Source: Sipunculus nudus
Taxonomy: Eukaryota; Annelida; Sipuncula; Golfingiida; Sipunculidae
DNA length: 64,000 bases
Reading direction: 5' to 3'
Assembly: GCA_026874595.1 (NCBI GenBank)
Contig: CM049311.1
Coordinates: forward strand, 33,563,676 to 33,627,675
The position numbers and the translations under genes are program-made. How positions within the stretch are numbered: position 1 is the first letter of the stretch; every line of letters starts with the position of its first letter. This document shows positions 24,437 through 37,442 of the stretch, piece after piece. The notes beneath the pieces were generated by a model. That model made no database searches. It was given only the letters and a program-made list of their open reading frames with translations, and was not told where the DNA came from.

Positions 24437-24765
24437 GTTTCTCTGTTCTAGGGGTAGAGCACAGGGTTTAAAGGCGGGAGTTCGAATCTCAGCCAGGGTG
24501 AGCGCTCTTCAGGCTTAAAGGGTTACCAGTGCCCTACGACCGTGTTTGACTCATAAAAGTGTTCATCTTACTGGAGTTCCTCAGTGGTATGACCAAGCAA
24601 TGGCGATGATTATACATTCAGGGCATGCAGGTGCAGTAGTCACCGGGCCTGGTTAGCAGCAGGGTATAAAATAAGAGGAAGTTTGTGCAGCTTGCCTGTC
24701 ACCGAGTCCGAAACGGTAAAGGAATTCTGAAGATATACCTAGTACTTAGTTAAGCTAGCATAAAA
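24437..24765 (+). repeat. tRNA-derived SINE, copy B
   Basis: The tRNA-like head has an A-box-like TTCTAGGGGTAGAGCAC and a B-box-like GGGAGTTCGAATCTC. The body contains GAGCGCTCTTCAGGCTTAA, GTGTTTGACTCA and GGAGTTCCTCAGTGGTATGA, homologous to copies A and C. The 3' part contains GGAATTCTG and TAGTACTTAGTTAAGC, which it shares with copy C. Confidence 0.8.
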
Positions 24766-24799
24766 ATGGATGTGGTTACATCCAAAAATGTATGAATGA

Positions 24800-26440
24800 A
24801 AACGTCTGTTGAGAACGTTAGATTTTCTTAACAATTTGAGTGAGATTTATTAACACTACTATACAATATGCACAATGACGTAGTTTTGCAGACAACATAT
24901 GAATCATTCATAAATCTTAATTAATCAATAATTTATTGTAATATAGGGCAAATGTCTCATGCATAAAAATTAATGATAAGCCGGAGAAATTCAATGAAAC
25001 TCAGTCAAACAGCAACCTGTTTTACAAAATACTATTCTTCCTTTTTTCTTAATAAGTGATTCTCGTTACGTATCGCTTGTTTATATGTACGTATTGAGTA
25101 ACTGGAATTTTATATTCAACTGTTTTTTTTTTCAATTTAACAAGCTCGTAACACTGATTTTTTTTCAATCTTTGGATAAAATTAAGGCGGTGATTTTTAT
25201 GAGTATTATAACACTGTCCACACTAGCTAAAACGTATGACCTTGGTTGGGAGAACATTAATGTCCAACTGAACAAAGCCATTATACTACTCCCCTGAGAT
25301 CGATATACTCCAATTATGGTTGCTTGGGTCGTTTTGAAACAGAAACCAATGCATTAAGCACTGTCAGCGCATCTAATGCACTGTTATCTCTTTGCAAATA
25401 TTATCATAAAGCCGTCAAGCAAATCGTCATTTATACGTTCAGTGGTCAGGAACTTTATATTAGCGAGTCCATCCCAGAGTGAACGTTAAGGCGATATCAT
25501 AATAGCATACAGTATTGCATATTAAGTACGTCAACAGAACAGGCAGAAGCTTTTGATATTAATGATCCAGTTACAACGGAGAATTGTTTTATAAGCAGAT
25601 CCCAAATACAGAGAATGATGTGGCCATATGATATAAAAGCGTAGAGGATTGTATATGAAATAAGTTAATGGAATAGCGAAAGCTTTTTGTATTTTTTTAC
25701 CAGTTCACCGAAGAACTCTCGTTCTTTCACCGAAGTTCTAGTCTTTAGTTACATAAAGATTAACGAAAAATTAAATATTTAACCTCAAAAGCACGGGTAT
25801 ATTAAATCTTGAGTTGTCTTCGAGGAATATACAAGGATCCAAGTATATAACAATTATCTCCATGCCTAACAAAAACAAGGACAGTAAATTAGACATATCC
25901 TTTTTGTTTATCGCTCGGAAAAGGTACCTAAACACTTGCCATTATTTTATTTTCAAATTTGGCGGAATTCAGAGTTTCAATGTAAAACTATTACTTCTGA
26001 CTTGCTTTATAATTCCAGTTCACCTGTTTTATATTTTGTTGTGGCTCTGTGTATGAGTTAACACAGTCATAGTGTGTCTGTTTATCCTATAAAGACTGCA
26101 TGACCAGAGATATTACCTTGCGCATGCACAGCAACTCCAAGACAAGGAGAAGTAACGTGAAAGAAAAAACAACAGAAGAAACATCGGCTTTAAGCTTGAA
26201 AATCTTGATTTGTTACGTCACAAAGTACGGCCACGCAACATTAATGTTTGGCACTGATCGCGCCCAGTCAAAGTTTATCTCCCATATGTGAACAGGAGTT
26301 AGCAAACGATTTAAGAATAAAATATTGGCCAATACCATGATATTTCAAAGAAAAAAGACTATATATATCGTGTATAGTCAGCATACCTGGAATTTGAATT
26401 GGTCCCTTTAATCGTCTGATGTCCACAATAACAGAAGAAA
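24800..26440. other. Non-coding stretch
   Basis: No supported gene. Open frames at 25085-25297, 25814-26056 and 26100-26291 lack domain or splice support. Confidence 0.4.
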
Positions 26441-26444
26441 ACAT

Positions 26445-26482
<38 letters not shown>

Positions 26483-26580
26483 TAATAGATATTAATTTAA
26501 AGCGCCAGTTCTCCGATTAGTCGGACTCGCTCACTTCCAAAAACACAGGATTGCTTCGCTTAGGCTCCGACTACACGGTG
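26445..26580 (-). repeat. L2-like 3' end with TTA-type tail (first)
   Basis: Minus-strand reading: GAGAACTGGCGCTTTAAATT, then ATATCTATTATTG and TTATTA repeats (plus strand AAT-type run at 26446-26480). GCGCTTTA followed by TTATTATTA is the usual terminus of L2-like non-LTR elements and of SINEs that borrow their tails. No coding part is retained. Confidence 0.5.
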
Positions 26581-27084
26581 ATATTTTAGTTGGTTCCAAA
26601 GAATTTCTGGACCCCAATAACGTAGAAGTAGACACAAAAATGTTAATTCTAGAATAAAAATAGTTTATTTATATTCATTTTGGATTTTTGTGGTCATGTT
26701 TGATGCCATTTCGAAAATATCCATTTTATTGAAAGTCTGGTTTTCGTAGAATTTTAGTATGTTATCCCTGATGTAAAATACTACTGACACCATCGGACGA
26801 ACATTTAAGAAACGGGGGCACGTTTTAATGTTATATTGACCAGACTATATGAACTTAGAACTTATATATTCTAGAACTATTATTAGAGACTAGAGATCCC
26901 TTTGAAAATTGGTCTGTAGATAAAATATTATAGCACAAGTCTACAACAAAACACCTCATGTAGTTCCATATGGACCCCTCTTCCGATTCTCAGTGTCAAA
27001 CAATCCGTGCACCATTGCAAGGCGCCTCTAAGAAACAGGCATACTACAATATGCCTAACGAAGGCCTCTTTATGATTATTTATA

Positions 27085-27665
27085 ATAATAATAATAGTTA
27101 TTATTATTATTATTACATATTTTAGAGAGCGCTCGACTAGTATGTATTAATATATAAGTATTCTCTGGCGCTTAATGGGAAAAAGATAATTCTGAATCTA
27201 TATATAAAGGTACATAAACGTCTTGAAAAATGTATGTTTTAAGGGTTTTCCAGAATTCGGTAAGACCGGCTATGTTGCGAATGTGCTCAGGCAGCATGTT
27301 CCAGTGTTTACGGGGGAAAACACAAGTTGCGATCTGCAAATGTTCGAGGGTTCGTTCTTGATATAATAAATGTACGAATGTTTCTGTTTGAAATAAGAGA
27401 GTACACTTAAGTTTGGTTTTCAGCTGTAGGAGATTCTGTAAGTAGAGCGGAGCCTGCAAGAGCAGGCATTTGTGAACAATGGTGAAGATTTTAAATATAA
27501 TTCTCCATTTAATGGAAGACAATGAAGAAGTGCCTTTGTGACTTATCCCATCTCTGCTCTAGTTAAACGCAGGATTTTGAATTCTTTGCATTCTCTGAAG
27601 TTATCTGAGTCCCAATGCAGTAATCTAGTTTGAAGAGAACAAACCCGTAAGCAACTGCTTATACT
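27085..27665 (-). mobile_element. 3' fragment of a CR1/L2-type LINE
   Basis: The minus-strand frame 27522-27172 reads RIIFKIFTIVHKCLLLQAPLYLQ..., then VFPRKHWNMLPEHIRN and LTEFWKTLKTYIFQ. This is the C-terminal block after the reverse transcriptase in CR1/L2/Rex elements (RI.FKI...KCL...P.YL; WN.LP..IR......F...LK..LF). Weaker homology continues upstream to about 27660 (SLQTRLLHWDS). The 3' UTR ends in AGCGCTCTCTAAAATATG and a TAA-repeat tail (27117-27085). The fragment is 5'-truncated, as is typical of LINE insertions, and is non-functional. Confidence 0.8.
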
Positions 27666-27669
27666 CTTT

Positions 27670-28685
27670 ATACCTGCATTTGAAATGGTCTTTTTTATTT
27701 TGTAATTAACATTTACGATTTAAAATTTGAAAATTAAACTTTTTCAAAATATAAAAATTAAATATATATAATGGGATATATATATATATATTATAGAAGT
27801 TTTCGCTGTCAGCTTCAATGTAACCTGTTTATCGTTTCCTCAGATTTAGTTAATAATTGAATTCAGAATTGTATGAAATATGTATTCAAATTAACATTTT
27901 AATGGTTAAAACCAGAAAAGTTACTAAAATTAACAATTCAGTGTTAAGAATCAGAAAACGGTTCTCTGCCTACTAACGTTGCCTGTTTCATAGAAATATT
28001 TATAAATAACCTTTTAGCCCTTCGTTTAAATACAGAACCAGCTTGACATTGGATTTTATGTGGTAGTTTCTCAATTCCTTCCTAAATAAACGAACGAATT
28101 ACATGCTAATATGCATGTATGTTTAAATTAATTAGCTGTACAATATTATTTATAAATATTACTTATTAAGGTACTTTATGTGTCTTTCTATGCCCTTCAG
28201 TTATACAGGGACAGGAGACCTGGCGAGGCCGGAGAAGCAATAAATAGAACTTACCCAATACTATTAAACCTGAGACGGATGTTGTTATAAGGCAATTAAT
28301 CTTATTCCTTGGAGTCTCAATTGACCATTTACAATCTCCTTGCCAACATAAAATAACATTTTCCCGCACGTGCCCCCGAGGTCCTTAAATTTAAAATAAA
28401 ATGCGCTTAAATCCATATTGGCTTGCTCTTTGCGTATAAAGCTTTTATTTTTTTCATTAGCATGTGTGAATTTTTATGTTAGTTTACACATGCATGCTTT
28501 TTAGGATGACTATTAAATTACATTTATATCCCGATATTGGGTATATACAGATTTTTTGTTAGTAGTTCAAATATGTATAGGCCTACACGTCTTTATAGTA
28601 GGTCATAGAGCTTTGCTTGTACTGGACTATGCCTGCACATCGGGTCCTTTGAGAATCCTTTCAAGGTCCGAGACCGGTTCGAGGC
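27670..28685. other. Non-coding stretch
   Basis: No supported gene or element. It contains a short TA tract near 27770-27790. Confidence 0.4.
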
Positions 28686-28690
28686 CTAAC

Positions 28691-30012
28691 TCAATTTTAG
28701 CTCAGCTGACTGTAAGTCACCTGATCTATAGCGATCACCCTTTCTCCGGCGTCCGTCAGGCCGTAAGTTTGTCCGGCCGTCTGGAACGGAACAACGATAT
28801 AAAAAGTGTCATAACTTTTAATTAGGTGAATGTTTCATGAAATTATTTATATTAATATACGTATTTCAACATATGCGATTTATTTTTTTTTTATTTTAGC
28901 CCCTGTTCCGCGTTCCGTGTTTTAGGTTAGCCCCGGAAGACCCCCCAGGAGGCCTTTTATTTTGACTTTGCTGAACTGATTTCAAAAGGCCGAAGCTTAG
29001 TGAATGTGTTAGAACTAGAATCTTCTAACTGTCCATCCAGGGAGTTTCTGGGCAAATCTCCTTGGAAACCTGAAATAAGGTCATGGTTACCTATATTTTT
29101 ACCTAAGGTAAATGATTTTAAGCATCCCGACAGTCAGATGGGGCAAAAATTGTATCCCTTAAGCCTAGAATCCTCCAACCTGCCATTTAGGTAGGGGCTA
29201 GTCAAATGTCCTTGGAAACCTATAATTTAGTCACTGTGACCTATATTCGGTGACCTGTGGGAAAAATATGTCATATGAACACCCTCAATGCCAGATAGGG
29301 ATAAATCGTATCTGGTTGGCCTAGAATCTTCTAACACAACATCCTGCGAAGTTCTACGTAAACCTTCTTGGAAACCTGAAATAAGGTTGGGGACCTACAA
29401 TTTGCAACCTACAGGCCGGAATTAGGATTTTGAGCACCCAGAAAGTCAAGTAGAGCACAAATTGAATCTGTTAGGCATATAATCTTTTAATGTAACATTC
29501 TGACACGTCTTAGGCAAATGTCCTCGGAAACCTGAAATTAGGTTACCATGACCTATATTTGCGATACAAGATGTCATATAAGCACCCACACAGTCAGACG
29601 GGGCATAAATTGTTTCCATCAGGCCTAGAATATTTTAACATAAAATTCAGAAAGGTTCTCAGCAAATGTCCTTGGAATCATGTAATTAGGTCATGGTGAC
29701 CTACATTCTGTGACCTATGGGCTGAAAAATTGTTTTGAGCATCCAGACAGTAAGATGAGCCACAAATTGTGTCCATTAGGTCTAAAATCTTTTAACGAAT
29801 TATATGGGGAGGTCCTACGCAAATGTACTTGGACCGAAATTAGGTCACTGAAACCTATATTTTGCACCTATGAACCAAAAACATTACTTTGAGCACCTCG
29901 ACAATCAGATGTGGCACCGAGACATATGCTCTTGGAAACCTGAAAGTACGTCATGGTGACCTATATTCTGTGACCTATGGGCCGAAAATAGTTTTGAGCA
30001 CCCAGATAGTCA
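28691..30012 (+). mobile_element. Helitron-like non-autonomous element with ~150-bp internal repeats (family A)
   Basis: The left part (from about 28691) reads TTTTAGCTCAGCTGACTGTA, then ATCACCC..TCTCCGGCGTCCGTC, a widespread motif in mollusc genomes to my knowledge. From about 28980 there are about seven diverged units. Each contains CTTGGAAACCTGAAATxAGG, TCA.GGTGACCTATATT, TTTTGAGCACCCAGACAGTC and AGGCCTAGAATCTT, with spacings near 150-157 bp (starts about 29061, 29210, 29367, 29522, 29669, 29826, 29929). A single isolated unit with a true 3' end is at 44165-44448. Copy A seems to lack the 3' terminus. Assignment to Helitron-like elements is inferred from the other copy's hairpin-CTAG end. 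Confidence 0.55.
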
Positions 30013-30499
30013 ATCCCTCTATAGGAACCCTCTATAGTGACGTTAGAGGGCTATACTTACATCATAAGTCGACAAAGCAACTCTGCATGCAGCAGAGAGA
30101 ACTGTTGGCTTTTTGCATGAAATTCGGTATATATTATGTGGAGAGATGTAAGAATAGTCATGCTTGTTTTATTGTATAGAGATAGAACATGAATACACAG
30201 AAAATTCGATTTACTCCCTATGAGAGGTCACACGCTAAAATCTATGTTTACAGTAATCTGTTCCTCGATTTTCACCTGTGTCAGTTTAAAATCAAAAGTA
30301 ATATTCCTGTTAAATATAACCTTAAATCAAGACTGTTTCTGGTGAAGGAAAGAATTTATCAACATGAAAACACTCTGACGGTCGGCAATATGTACAGTAT
30401 GTTGTCTTTTTTTCCTTTTGATGGATCTTTTGTATAACGTATTTCGGTGGTCATATGTGTTACTATCTTCTCGTTATATGTGTTATTATTTTATTTTAT

Positions 30500-32158
30500 T
30501 ATGCCCCCGCCACAAAGTGGCCGGGGCATATAGTTTTACCCATGTCCGTCATTCCGTCATTCCGTCATTCCGTCATTCCGAAATCAAACAGTTTTACGGA
30601 CTTTTTTTCGCAATGCCTGCAGATATTGGCCTAATTTTTGGTGTGTGGGCAGATATAGACCAGTTACAGATCGAGTTCGCGTTTCGTCCCGGTTGACCTA
30701 CTTTTGACCGTTTTACGGCTCCTAAACTTAGAAAATTTCATGAAAAATAGAAATATTCATGACAGATACACATGTACGGACTTTTTTTCGCAGTGCCTGC
30801 AGATATTGGCCTGAATTTTGGTGTGTGGACAGATATAGACCAGTTACAGATCGAGTTCGCGTTTCGTCCTGGTTGACCTACTTTTGACTGTTTTACGGCT
30901 CCTAAACTTAGAAAATTTAATGAAAAATAGAAATATTCATGACAGATACACATGTACGGACTTTTTTTCGCAATGCCTGCAGATATTGGCCTGATTTTTG
31001 GTGTGTGGGCAAATATAGACCAGTTACAGATCAAGTTTGCGTTTCGTCCCGGTTGACCTACTTTTGACCGTTGTACAAACATAGAAAATTTCATGAAAAA
31101 TAGAAATATTCATGAAAGATACACATGTACAGACTTTTTTTCGCAATGCCTGCAGATATTGGCCTGATTTTTGGTGTGTGGGTAGATATAGACCTGTTAC
31201 AGATCGAGTTCGCGTTTCGTCCTGGTTGACCTACTTTTGACCGTTTTACGGCTCCTGAACATAGAACATTTCATGAAAAATATGAAATTTCATGACAAAT
31301 ACACATGTACGGACTTTTTTTCGCAATGCCTGCAGATATTGGCCTGATTTTTGGTGTGTGGCCAGATTTTGACCAGTTACAGATTGAGTTCGCATTTCGT
31401 CCTGGTTGACCTACTTTTGACTGTTTTACGGCTCCTGAACATAGAAAATTTCATGTAAAACATAAATTTTCATGACAAATACACTTGTACAGACTTTTCT
31501 TCACAATACCTGCAGATATTGGCCTGATTTTTGGTGTGTGGGCAGATAATGACCAGTTACAGATCAAGTTCACGTTTTGTCCCAGTTGACCTATTTTTGA
31601 CCGTTTGACGGTGCTCTAACAAAGAAAATTTCATAAAAAGGTGCATATGTATGGACTTTTTTTCACAGTGCCTGCAGATACGGGCCTGATTTTTGGTGTG
31701 TAGGCAGATAATGACCAGTTACAGATCGAGTTCTTGTTTTCTCTCTGTTGACCTACTTTTGACCATTTGACTGCTCCTTAACATAGAAAGTTTCATGAAA
31801 ATATAAATTTTCATAACAAATGCATATGTACTTACTTTTTTCCTCAATGCCTGCAGATACCACCCTGATTTTTTATGTGTGGGCAGATAATGACAGTTAC
31901 AGATCGAGTTCGCGTTTCATCCCGGTTGACCTACTTTTGATTGTTTTACGGCTCCTAAACATAGAAAATTTCATGAAAGACAGAAATTTTTATGGAAAAT
32001 GCACATGAATGGACGTTACAGATCGAGTTTGCATTTTACCCCTGTTGACCTACTTTTGACCATACGACACCTCTTTAACTTACAAAAATTTTCAAAATTT
32101 TACAAATGTTTCTAATTTGCCCAAGGCGAGGGCATTCGTGTCGTTCCGACACATCTAG
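30500..32158 (+). mobile_element. Helitron-like non-autonomous element with ~180-bp internal repeats (family B)
   Basis: The left end has a near-palindrome GCCCCCGCCACAAAGTGGCC followed by GGGGCATATAG, then a short TCCGTCATTC-type array (30546-30585). About eight tandem units follow, anchored on GGACTTTTTTTCGCAATGCC at about 30600, 30780, 30960, 31133, 31313, 31493, 31655 and 31835; each also has GACCAGTTACAGATCGAGTT and GGTTGACCTACTTTTGACC. The right end is GTGTCG-TTC-CGACAC, a perfect hairpin at 32138-32152, followed by AT and CTAG at 32155-32158. A terminal hairpin just before CTRR, no terminal inverted repeats and a central array suggest a Helitron/Helentron-derived element. No helicase is encoded. 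Confidence 0.6.
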
Positions 32159-32159
32159 T

Positions 32160-32777
32160 TCACTAATGTATGATTTGCATTGATTAAACTGAAAGTCATC
32201 GATGATTCAGGGATCATATTTTTTCCGGTCAGATGGGCACAATGCGTGATCGCTGGACATGGAATATTCAAGGAGTCCGGGTGAAAGTTCCTGAATACAC
32301 ACTATTAGAGCACCAGGACCTATATTCTGCGGCTTGCAAGCAAGCACACAACTTGGACCACTTAATCCCGTTTTTCTTAGATCGATTCTGATTTTTTTTT
32401 TCTTTTTTTTCAAATGAAGACCATGCAGGTCCTAAGCTATGTTGCTAATTGTGAGCTACGGCACAAGTTTCCTAATTATTTTCTTAGTGGTATGGAAAAG
32501 TGACTTGAATTTGTTGTGATCATGTGCACTTTTCAAGAACTTGGGCAAATTTGAGTGTTTCCTGGGCAAGATAGGAAAATTTCACGTGTTGTACGTTGTC
32601 TCGACCGGTAAAAAGAAGAAACTGAAACTCGCCCGCTCGTACCATTTTTTCTTTTCCCAGTATCAGTACAACAATATTTTTTTTTTGGTGTATAGCCTTA
32701 CAGATCAAATATTGTGTCCTGATTTTACGGATTTACGACATAACATTACAAACACCCTAAAAGTATTGACTTGTTAT

Positions 32778-32849
<72 letters not shown>

Positions 32850-34730
32850 CATATGATATGATGCAAGTTTATGTTCTTACTGGCCTTGAAGAAATGCTGC
32901 ACCAGACTGGTGGTGTAAAATAGAATTTCTGTCCGCCCTTCCGTCGATCCGTTCTTTACACTCCAGAGCCCATCACGAGCATTTATTGGTCTCCATGAAT
33001 GGAAGAGATAAAATAAATCACGATGTAAGCATCACACACATTCGTTATTTATGATGGCACTGTGTATCCTCTGCACTGTTTATCACAGGAAAAGGATTTA
33101 ATCTGACTTGTGGCAGACTGGTCGCCTATCCAAACAGACGCAATTGAAAGGAATTTTGCTTCCCATATACAGCATATTCCTAATACCTCAAGCATACAGA
33201 GAGCTCGGAGCAATGCAAGATATCACATATCCGAATAATCTGAATATAACATAGCATAATATAATATAATACAATATAGTACAATATAAACAGTACTCAC
33301 GTGATATTGTTTGCTTCAATCCACTATCACAAACCACCATCACACCCACCATCACATGCTAATAAATGTATTCAGCACCTTCTCGGCTAAAACCTGGCTC
33401 AGTATAGCTATTAGCGCACCAGCATTTTAACAGTGGTACCTCTGTTGTTCAGTGTCACATTGCAATAGTATCGAGAGAGTTGTTATCTTATTGTAACGAA
33501 TATCCGTCGTTTAAACGCTGTCCTTGTGGTACGTAAATGAAGTCCCCGTAGGAATCACTATATGAACGGTCGGGGGAAACCTGAAAAGCATGAATTTCCC
33601 CTGGCCTCGAGCAATACATCGTTCATAATTTCCTTTTTTTTCTCTTGTTAACACCCTTTTTGCAGGCCAGACAAGTTCGACATTCTTATGACACTATAAT
33701 CAAAATATTTGCATTCTAAGAAATATAAGCCTCCCCCATGTAGGAGTCCCTATTGTTGAATTCTCCTTACTGTGTTTGCATTCACTTAGTCGGTCCATAT
33801 TCCAAGGTTTATTCGAACATTTGACGTTTTTGACAATCCTAAATTCGGATCGTGTACCGGATGAACACTTGGTTGTTAATTCGTCCATTCTTGAAATGCC
33901 CCGAAAAATATCATAAATCGGTTCATGATTGCGCGAATTTTGTCGGAACAATCTCGCAAACACACACACACACACACGTGTGAACGAGGATTAAAGCATG
34001 CCCTTCCTGCAGAGGCAACTTAGATGACACGTGTACTATATATTATACATTATTGTTGTTTACCGAAAAAAGAGAAATGCTTACACGCTGGATATATGCC
34101 GACATGTCATACCGAAAATGTGATTGTAACTATGGAGTTGCAGAATTCATACCTTAACACTATTTGTGTGGGCAGGGGGATTTTTATGATTTCACCTTAA
34201 ATAATATCATCAGATATGTCTACCCAATATCTATAAAAAAAACAGATATGTCTACGCACACTGTCAGACATATCTACTCTTTTTATGGCAATATGAATAC
34301 GTCCATATATACCAAAGTGTCCACATAAAATATAGAAATACATCTATATTATAATTGACTTGGGTCATATTACACTGTTGTCACCGAATATGTAATTTTT
34401 TATGCATTTGTCTCTACCACTTCAAAAATTCGACAATGAAATTCTGAATAAAATTCCAATGTTATAGTACTATGACCTTGAAAAATAGGTCAGATCAGTG
34501 AACCTTTGTCACTTTAATTAGATCATAGTAAGGTACATCCTGAGTAAGTGTCAATGAAATCGAATTATAAAGAGACAGAATAATAAGAAAAAGAAGAAGA
34601 ATGTAGAAAAAAAAAGAATGAAGAAAAACAAATATCTCCACCTATAGATAGACACCTTGGATCCGTTATATGATTAATCAGTTTGAAAACAAAATAGACG
34701 TTATATAATATTATATTATATTATATATAT

Positions 34731-34781
<51 letters not shown>

Positions 34782-35187
34782 AGAAGGTAGAGTTACCTTG
34801 TAAAGTGCTCTATGGCCTACAGACTAGGCCAGAGCGGTATAACTCCAACATATCAGTAGTGCACATATGATATAAAATACACATATACTATTAACTAGCC
34901 TTAATTATACCATGGTTCATAATTAAAAATAAAAATATATATATTTTCATATACTTCAATATATAAAGTATAGTTTTCGAATTTCTTGATCCGCCATTGA
35001 TGATGCCCCCCTCCCCTCCCTCAATCCTGGCTACGCCCCTATATGGCACCTTTATTTATCCATTATTTGGCTCATATATTATCAAATACATATATAAATT
35101 ATTATATATATATATGTATATATATACATAAATATATGAATACGAATTTCGCTGTTTGCTTTACATAATTTTTATCCAATTGAAAGC

Positions 35188-35245
<58 letters not shown>

Positions 35246-35297
35246 GTCACCTATATCTATCCATATTATCAAATACAAATATATTATTATAAATATA

Positions 35298-35334
<37 letters not shown>

Positions 35335-35700
35335 GAATTTCTCTGCTGCCTTACATTATAAGCTAAACGATTATCGATGTGTGCTTATACGTCATAGGAA
35401 TGAATATATTAGGATATGGCACTGCTGTCGATGATTTTTATTTTGCTCAACAACCAACAATAACGCTGTATCATTGATTCAAACAATACCATTAGACAGA
35501 TGTTTGTAACGAGTTACGTTCAATGTATCTTTAAAACATACCTGCTTCTTTTATTACGTTTAGTTGCCAACACGAGACATACTAAGTCCTATTATAACTG
35601 CGGCATGCACCGGGGACAACCGTAATGGTTGATTCAAATGCAGCACATTAGTTAAAGGCTAAGAGATAGTAAAGCTCAGATTTCAGTAATCAACATTTGG
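32160..35700. other. Non-coding stretch with several (TA)n tracts
   Basis: No supported gene. TA-rich tracts lie at 32780-32846, 34700-34779, 35190-35239 and 35293-35331; a short CA tract lies at about 33959-33977. The minus frame 33975-33700 (91 codons) and smaller frames have no recognisable product. Confidence 0.45.
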
Positions 35701-35738
35701 TGGAAACGTACACATGTAGCTCGGCCGGCTGTCACGTG

Positions 35739-35960
35739 AACAAACAACTTCCGGAAATCAACAAAAAATGGAGCTTGAAACGTACAAGGGGAAGGAATTT
35801 TGTCTCACGCCTATGCGACGCAAGATAATGGAAACATTTTTTGACAGCTGTTTTTGTAAAGTTTTTAAAGAGATATGAGATACTGAATATTGCAATTGTA
35901 GCTGTTATATTTGGAGGTTTGTCTGTGCGTGCTGTATTCAAGCTTGCATACCTGTCGAAT
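35739..35960 (+). pseudogene. Possible small single-pass membrane protein, frame broken in a T run
   Basis: An ATG at 35768 in a favourable context (ACAAAAAATGG) begins MELETYKGKEFCLTPMRRKIMETF. The next frame across the T6 run at about 35837-35842 gives TAVFVKFLKRYEILNIAIVA, then VIFGGLSVRAVFKLAYLSN and a stop at about 35961-35963. The second part reads like one transmembrane helix with a charged lead. One extra T would account for the break. Upstream are CACGTG (about 35733) and an ETS-like ACTTCCGGAA (about 35747), a pattern seen at housekeeping promoters. I do not recognise the protein. It could be a real small gene with a sequencing error, a pseudogene, or chance. Confidence 0.3.
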
Positions 35961-36107
35961 TAACCGTATGATATTTTATTAATTATTTCCCTAAAGAAAT
36001 TCATATTTAACGAAGATGATATCGTGTATATAAAGAACAATAATGATTCATAGGAAAACAAATGGCTGGCCTACAAAACCGAAAGCATTACTTTTACAAA
36101 ATTTAAA

Positions 36108-36165
36108 ATGGTTTGCTTGACGATTCATAAACTTGCAACATTAGCTGTTTATTTCTGGCTACTTG
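36108..36165 (+). pseudogene. C-type lectin exon 1 (signal peptide)
   Basis: ATG at 36108 encodes MVCLTIHKLATLAVYFWLL, a compact signal peptide, and ends in the strong donor CTTG|GTGAGT, phase 1. The first two bases of exon 2 (AA) complete a GAA codon, so the join stays open. Confidence 0.6.
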
Positions 36166-36326
36166 GTGAGTACTTATATAAGTAAATATAGATTTGTTGT
36201 CAATATCATCTAACGTTCTAAAAGAATGGCATTCAATTTGCATTATAGTGTTCAATTTTAGGGCGGGCCCAGATGGGATTTCAGGCGTTGGCGGAGGAAT
36301 GAGCTCTCTGATTGCTTTCTATTTGT

Positions 36327-36329
<3 letters not shown>

Positions 36330-36378
<49 letters not shown>
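36330..36378. repeat. (TA)n microsatellite in lectin intron 1
   Basis: About 24 TA units. Confidence 0.95.
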
Positions 36379-36379
<1 letters not shown>

Positions 36380-36959
36380 CTCTGTGTGACTTTTTTATGT
36401 TTAGTATCACGATATTGCACATTTAATTGAGAATAGTACAGTCAGATGATTGTTTTCTTAAGTGGCTGAATATTTATGGGCATTATCATATATGGATGTT
36501 AGAGTGGGAACGTAGATTTAGGTAATCCAAGTGTAGTTTTTCTCTTTTTAAGGGGGTGGGTGGTTTCAGTACAGCTGTAATCCAATGCGATTTGTTTCAT
36601 GTCGGATTTATTAGCGTGAGCCTATACCGTTTCCTGTGGTAATTATTGCTGTAGACTTCAAACACTACGCACCTACAGGCTTGAGTTTTCCCAAACTTAT
36701 GTTTCTGGAGGCGTGTCTTTTATTTAGTATTTTCCTTACGATTTATCGACGGGCCATGGCACATATTATTGTTGAGGTGAGAGGACTAGGACGGTCAGGA
36801 GGTGTGTCGTTAGCATCGGTATATAAGATGGAATGAGAAAGCAAGGATACCAACTCCTGGGTCAGCAAGCTTGATGGTGTAGTCTGACCCTAGGAGGGTC
36901 CGAAGAACCAGTCCCCGTTGAATGATGTGTCAGAGTCTGTGGGCGACCGATGTATAACT

Positions 36960-37400
36960 CTCTCAAACCCCCTTCACACTAGAAGCGGAATGAGCCGGAA
37001 TTGTTTTGTAAATCCATTGATATTCGAGGAGCATTCTAAATATAGTGACTGCCCTAAACTTTCGAGTCGCATTCGAAGTGCTGAAATATGTGTATTCTGA
37101 TTGCACTTTGACTGCATTCTAAATATTCTAACCTCGTTCGAAACATTATGACCGCATTCCACGGAGAACCGAAACGGCAATCCACTTCAGATCCTGCAAG
37201 AATGTCCCGAATGCGCCTCGAATGAGCCGGAATGCCACTCGACCCGGATGCATCTCGATTGCTGCCGGAATCTACTTCGATAGTCAAAGAATTAATCTGG
37301 AATGCAATTCGAATGTGGTCCGAATATTTTGATTGCCGCCCGATTGCGGCTCGAATCAGTCTTAACTCCCGATTGGCCCTCGAATGAGTTCGGATGTGAT
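36960..37400. repeat. Quasi-periodic GAATGC/CATTCGA-rich sequence
   Basis: Short palindrome-like words (GAATGAGCCGGAATG, GCATTCGAA, CGAATGCGCCTCGAATG, TGGAATGCAATTCGAATG) recur every 15-30 bp on both strands over about 440 bp, without a fixed unit. It resembles a degenerate satellite or the subterminal region of an inverted-repeat element, but I cannot place its ends. Confidence 0.5.
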
Positions 37401-37442
37401 CAAAACACCGACGAATCGCATTAAAAACGAGGTCAGCAGCCG

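Noticed and set aside
24437-24510. A genuine tRNA gene
   Set aside because: The tRNA-like head has A and B boxes but no convincing cloverleaf 3' half, and it continues into a SINE body shared with two other copies.
32541-32816. 91-codon frame ending in a TA-derived tail
   Set aside because: Low complexity at the end and no conserved features.
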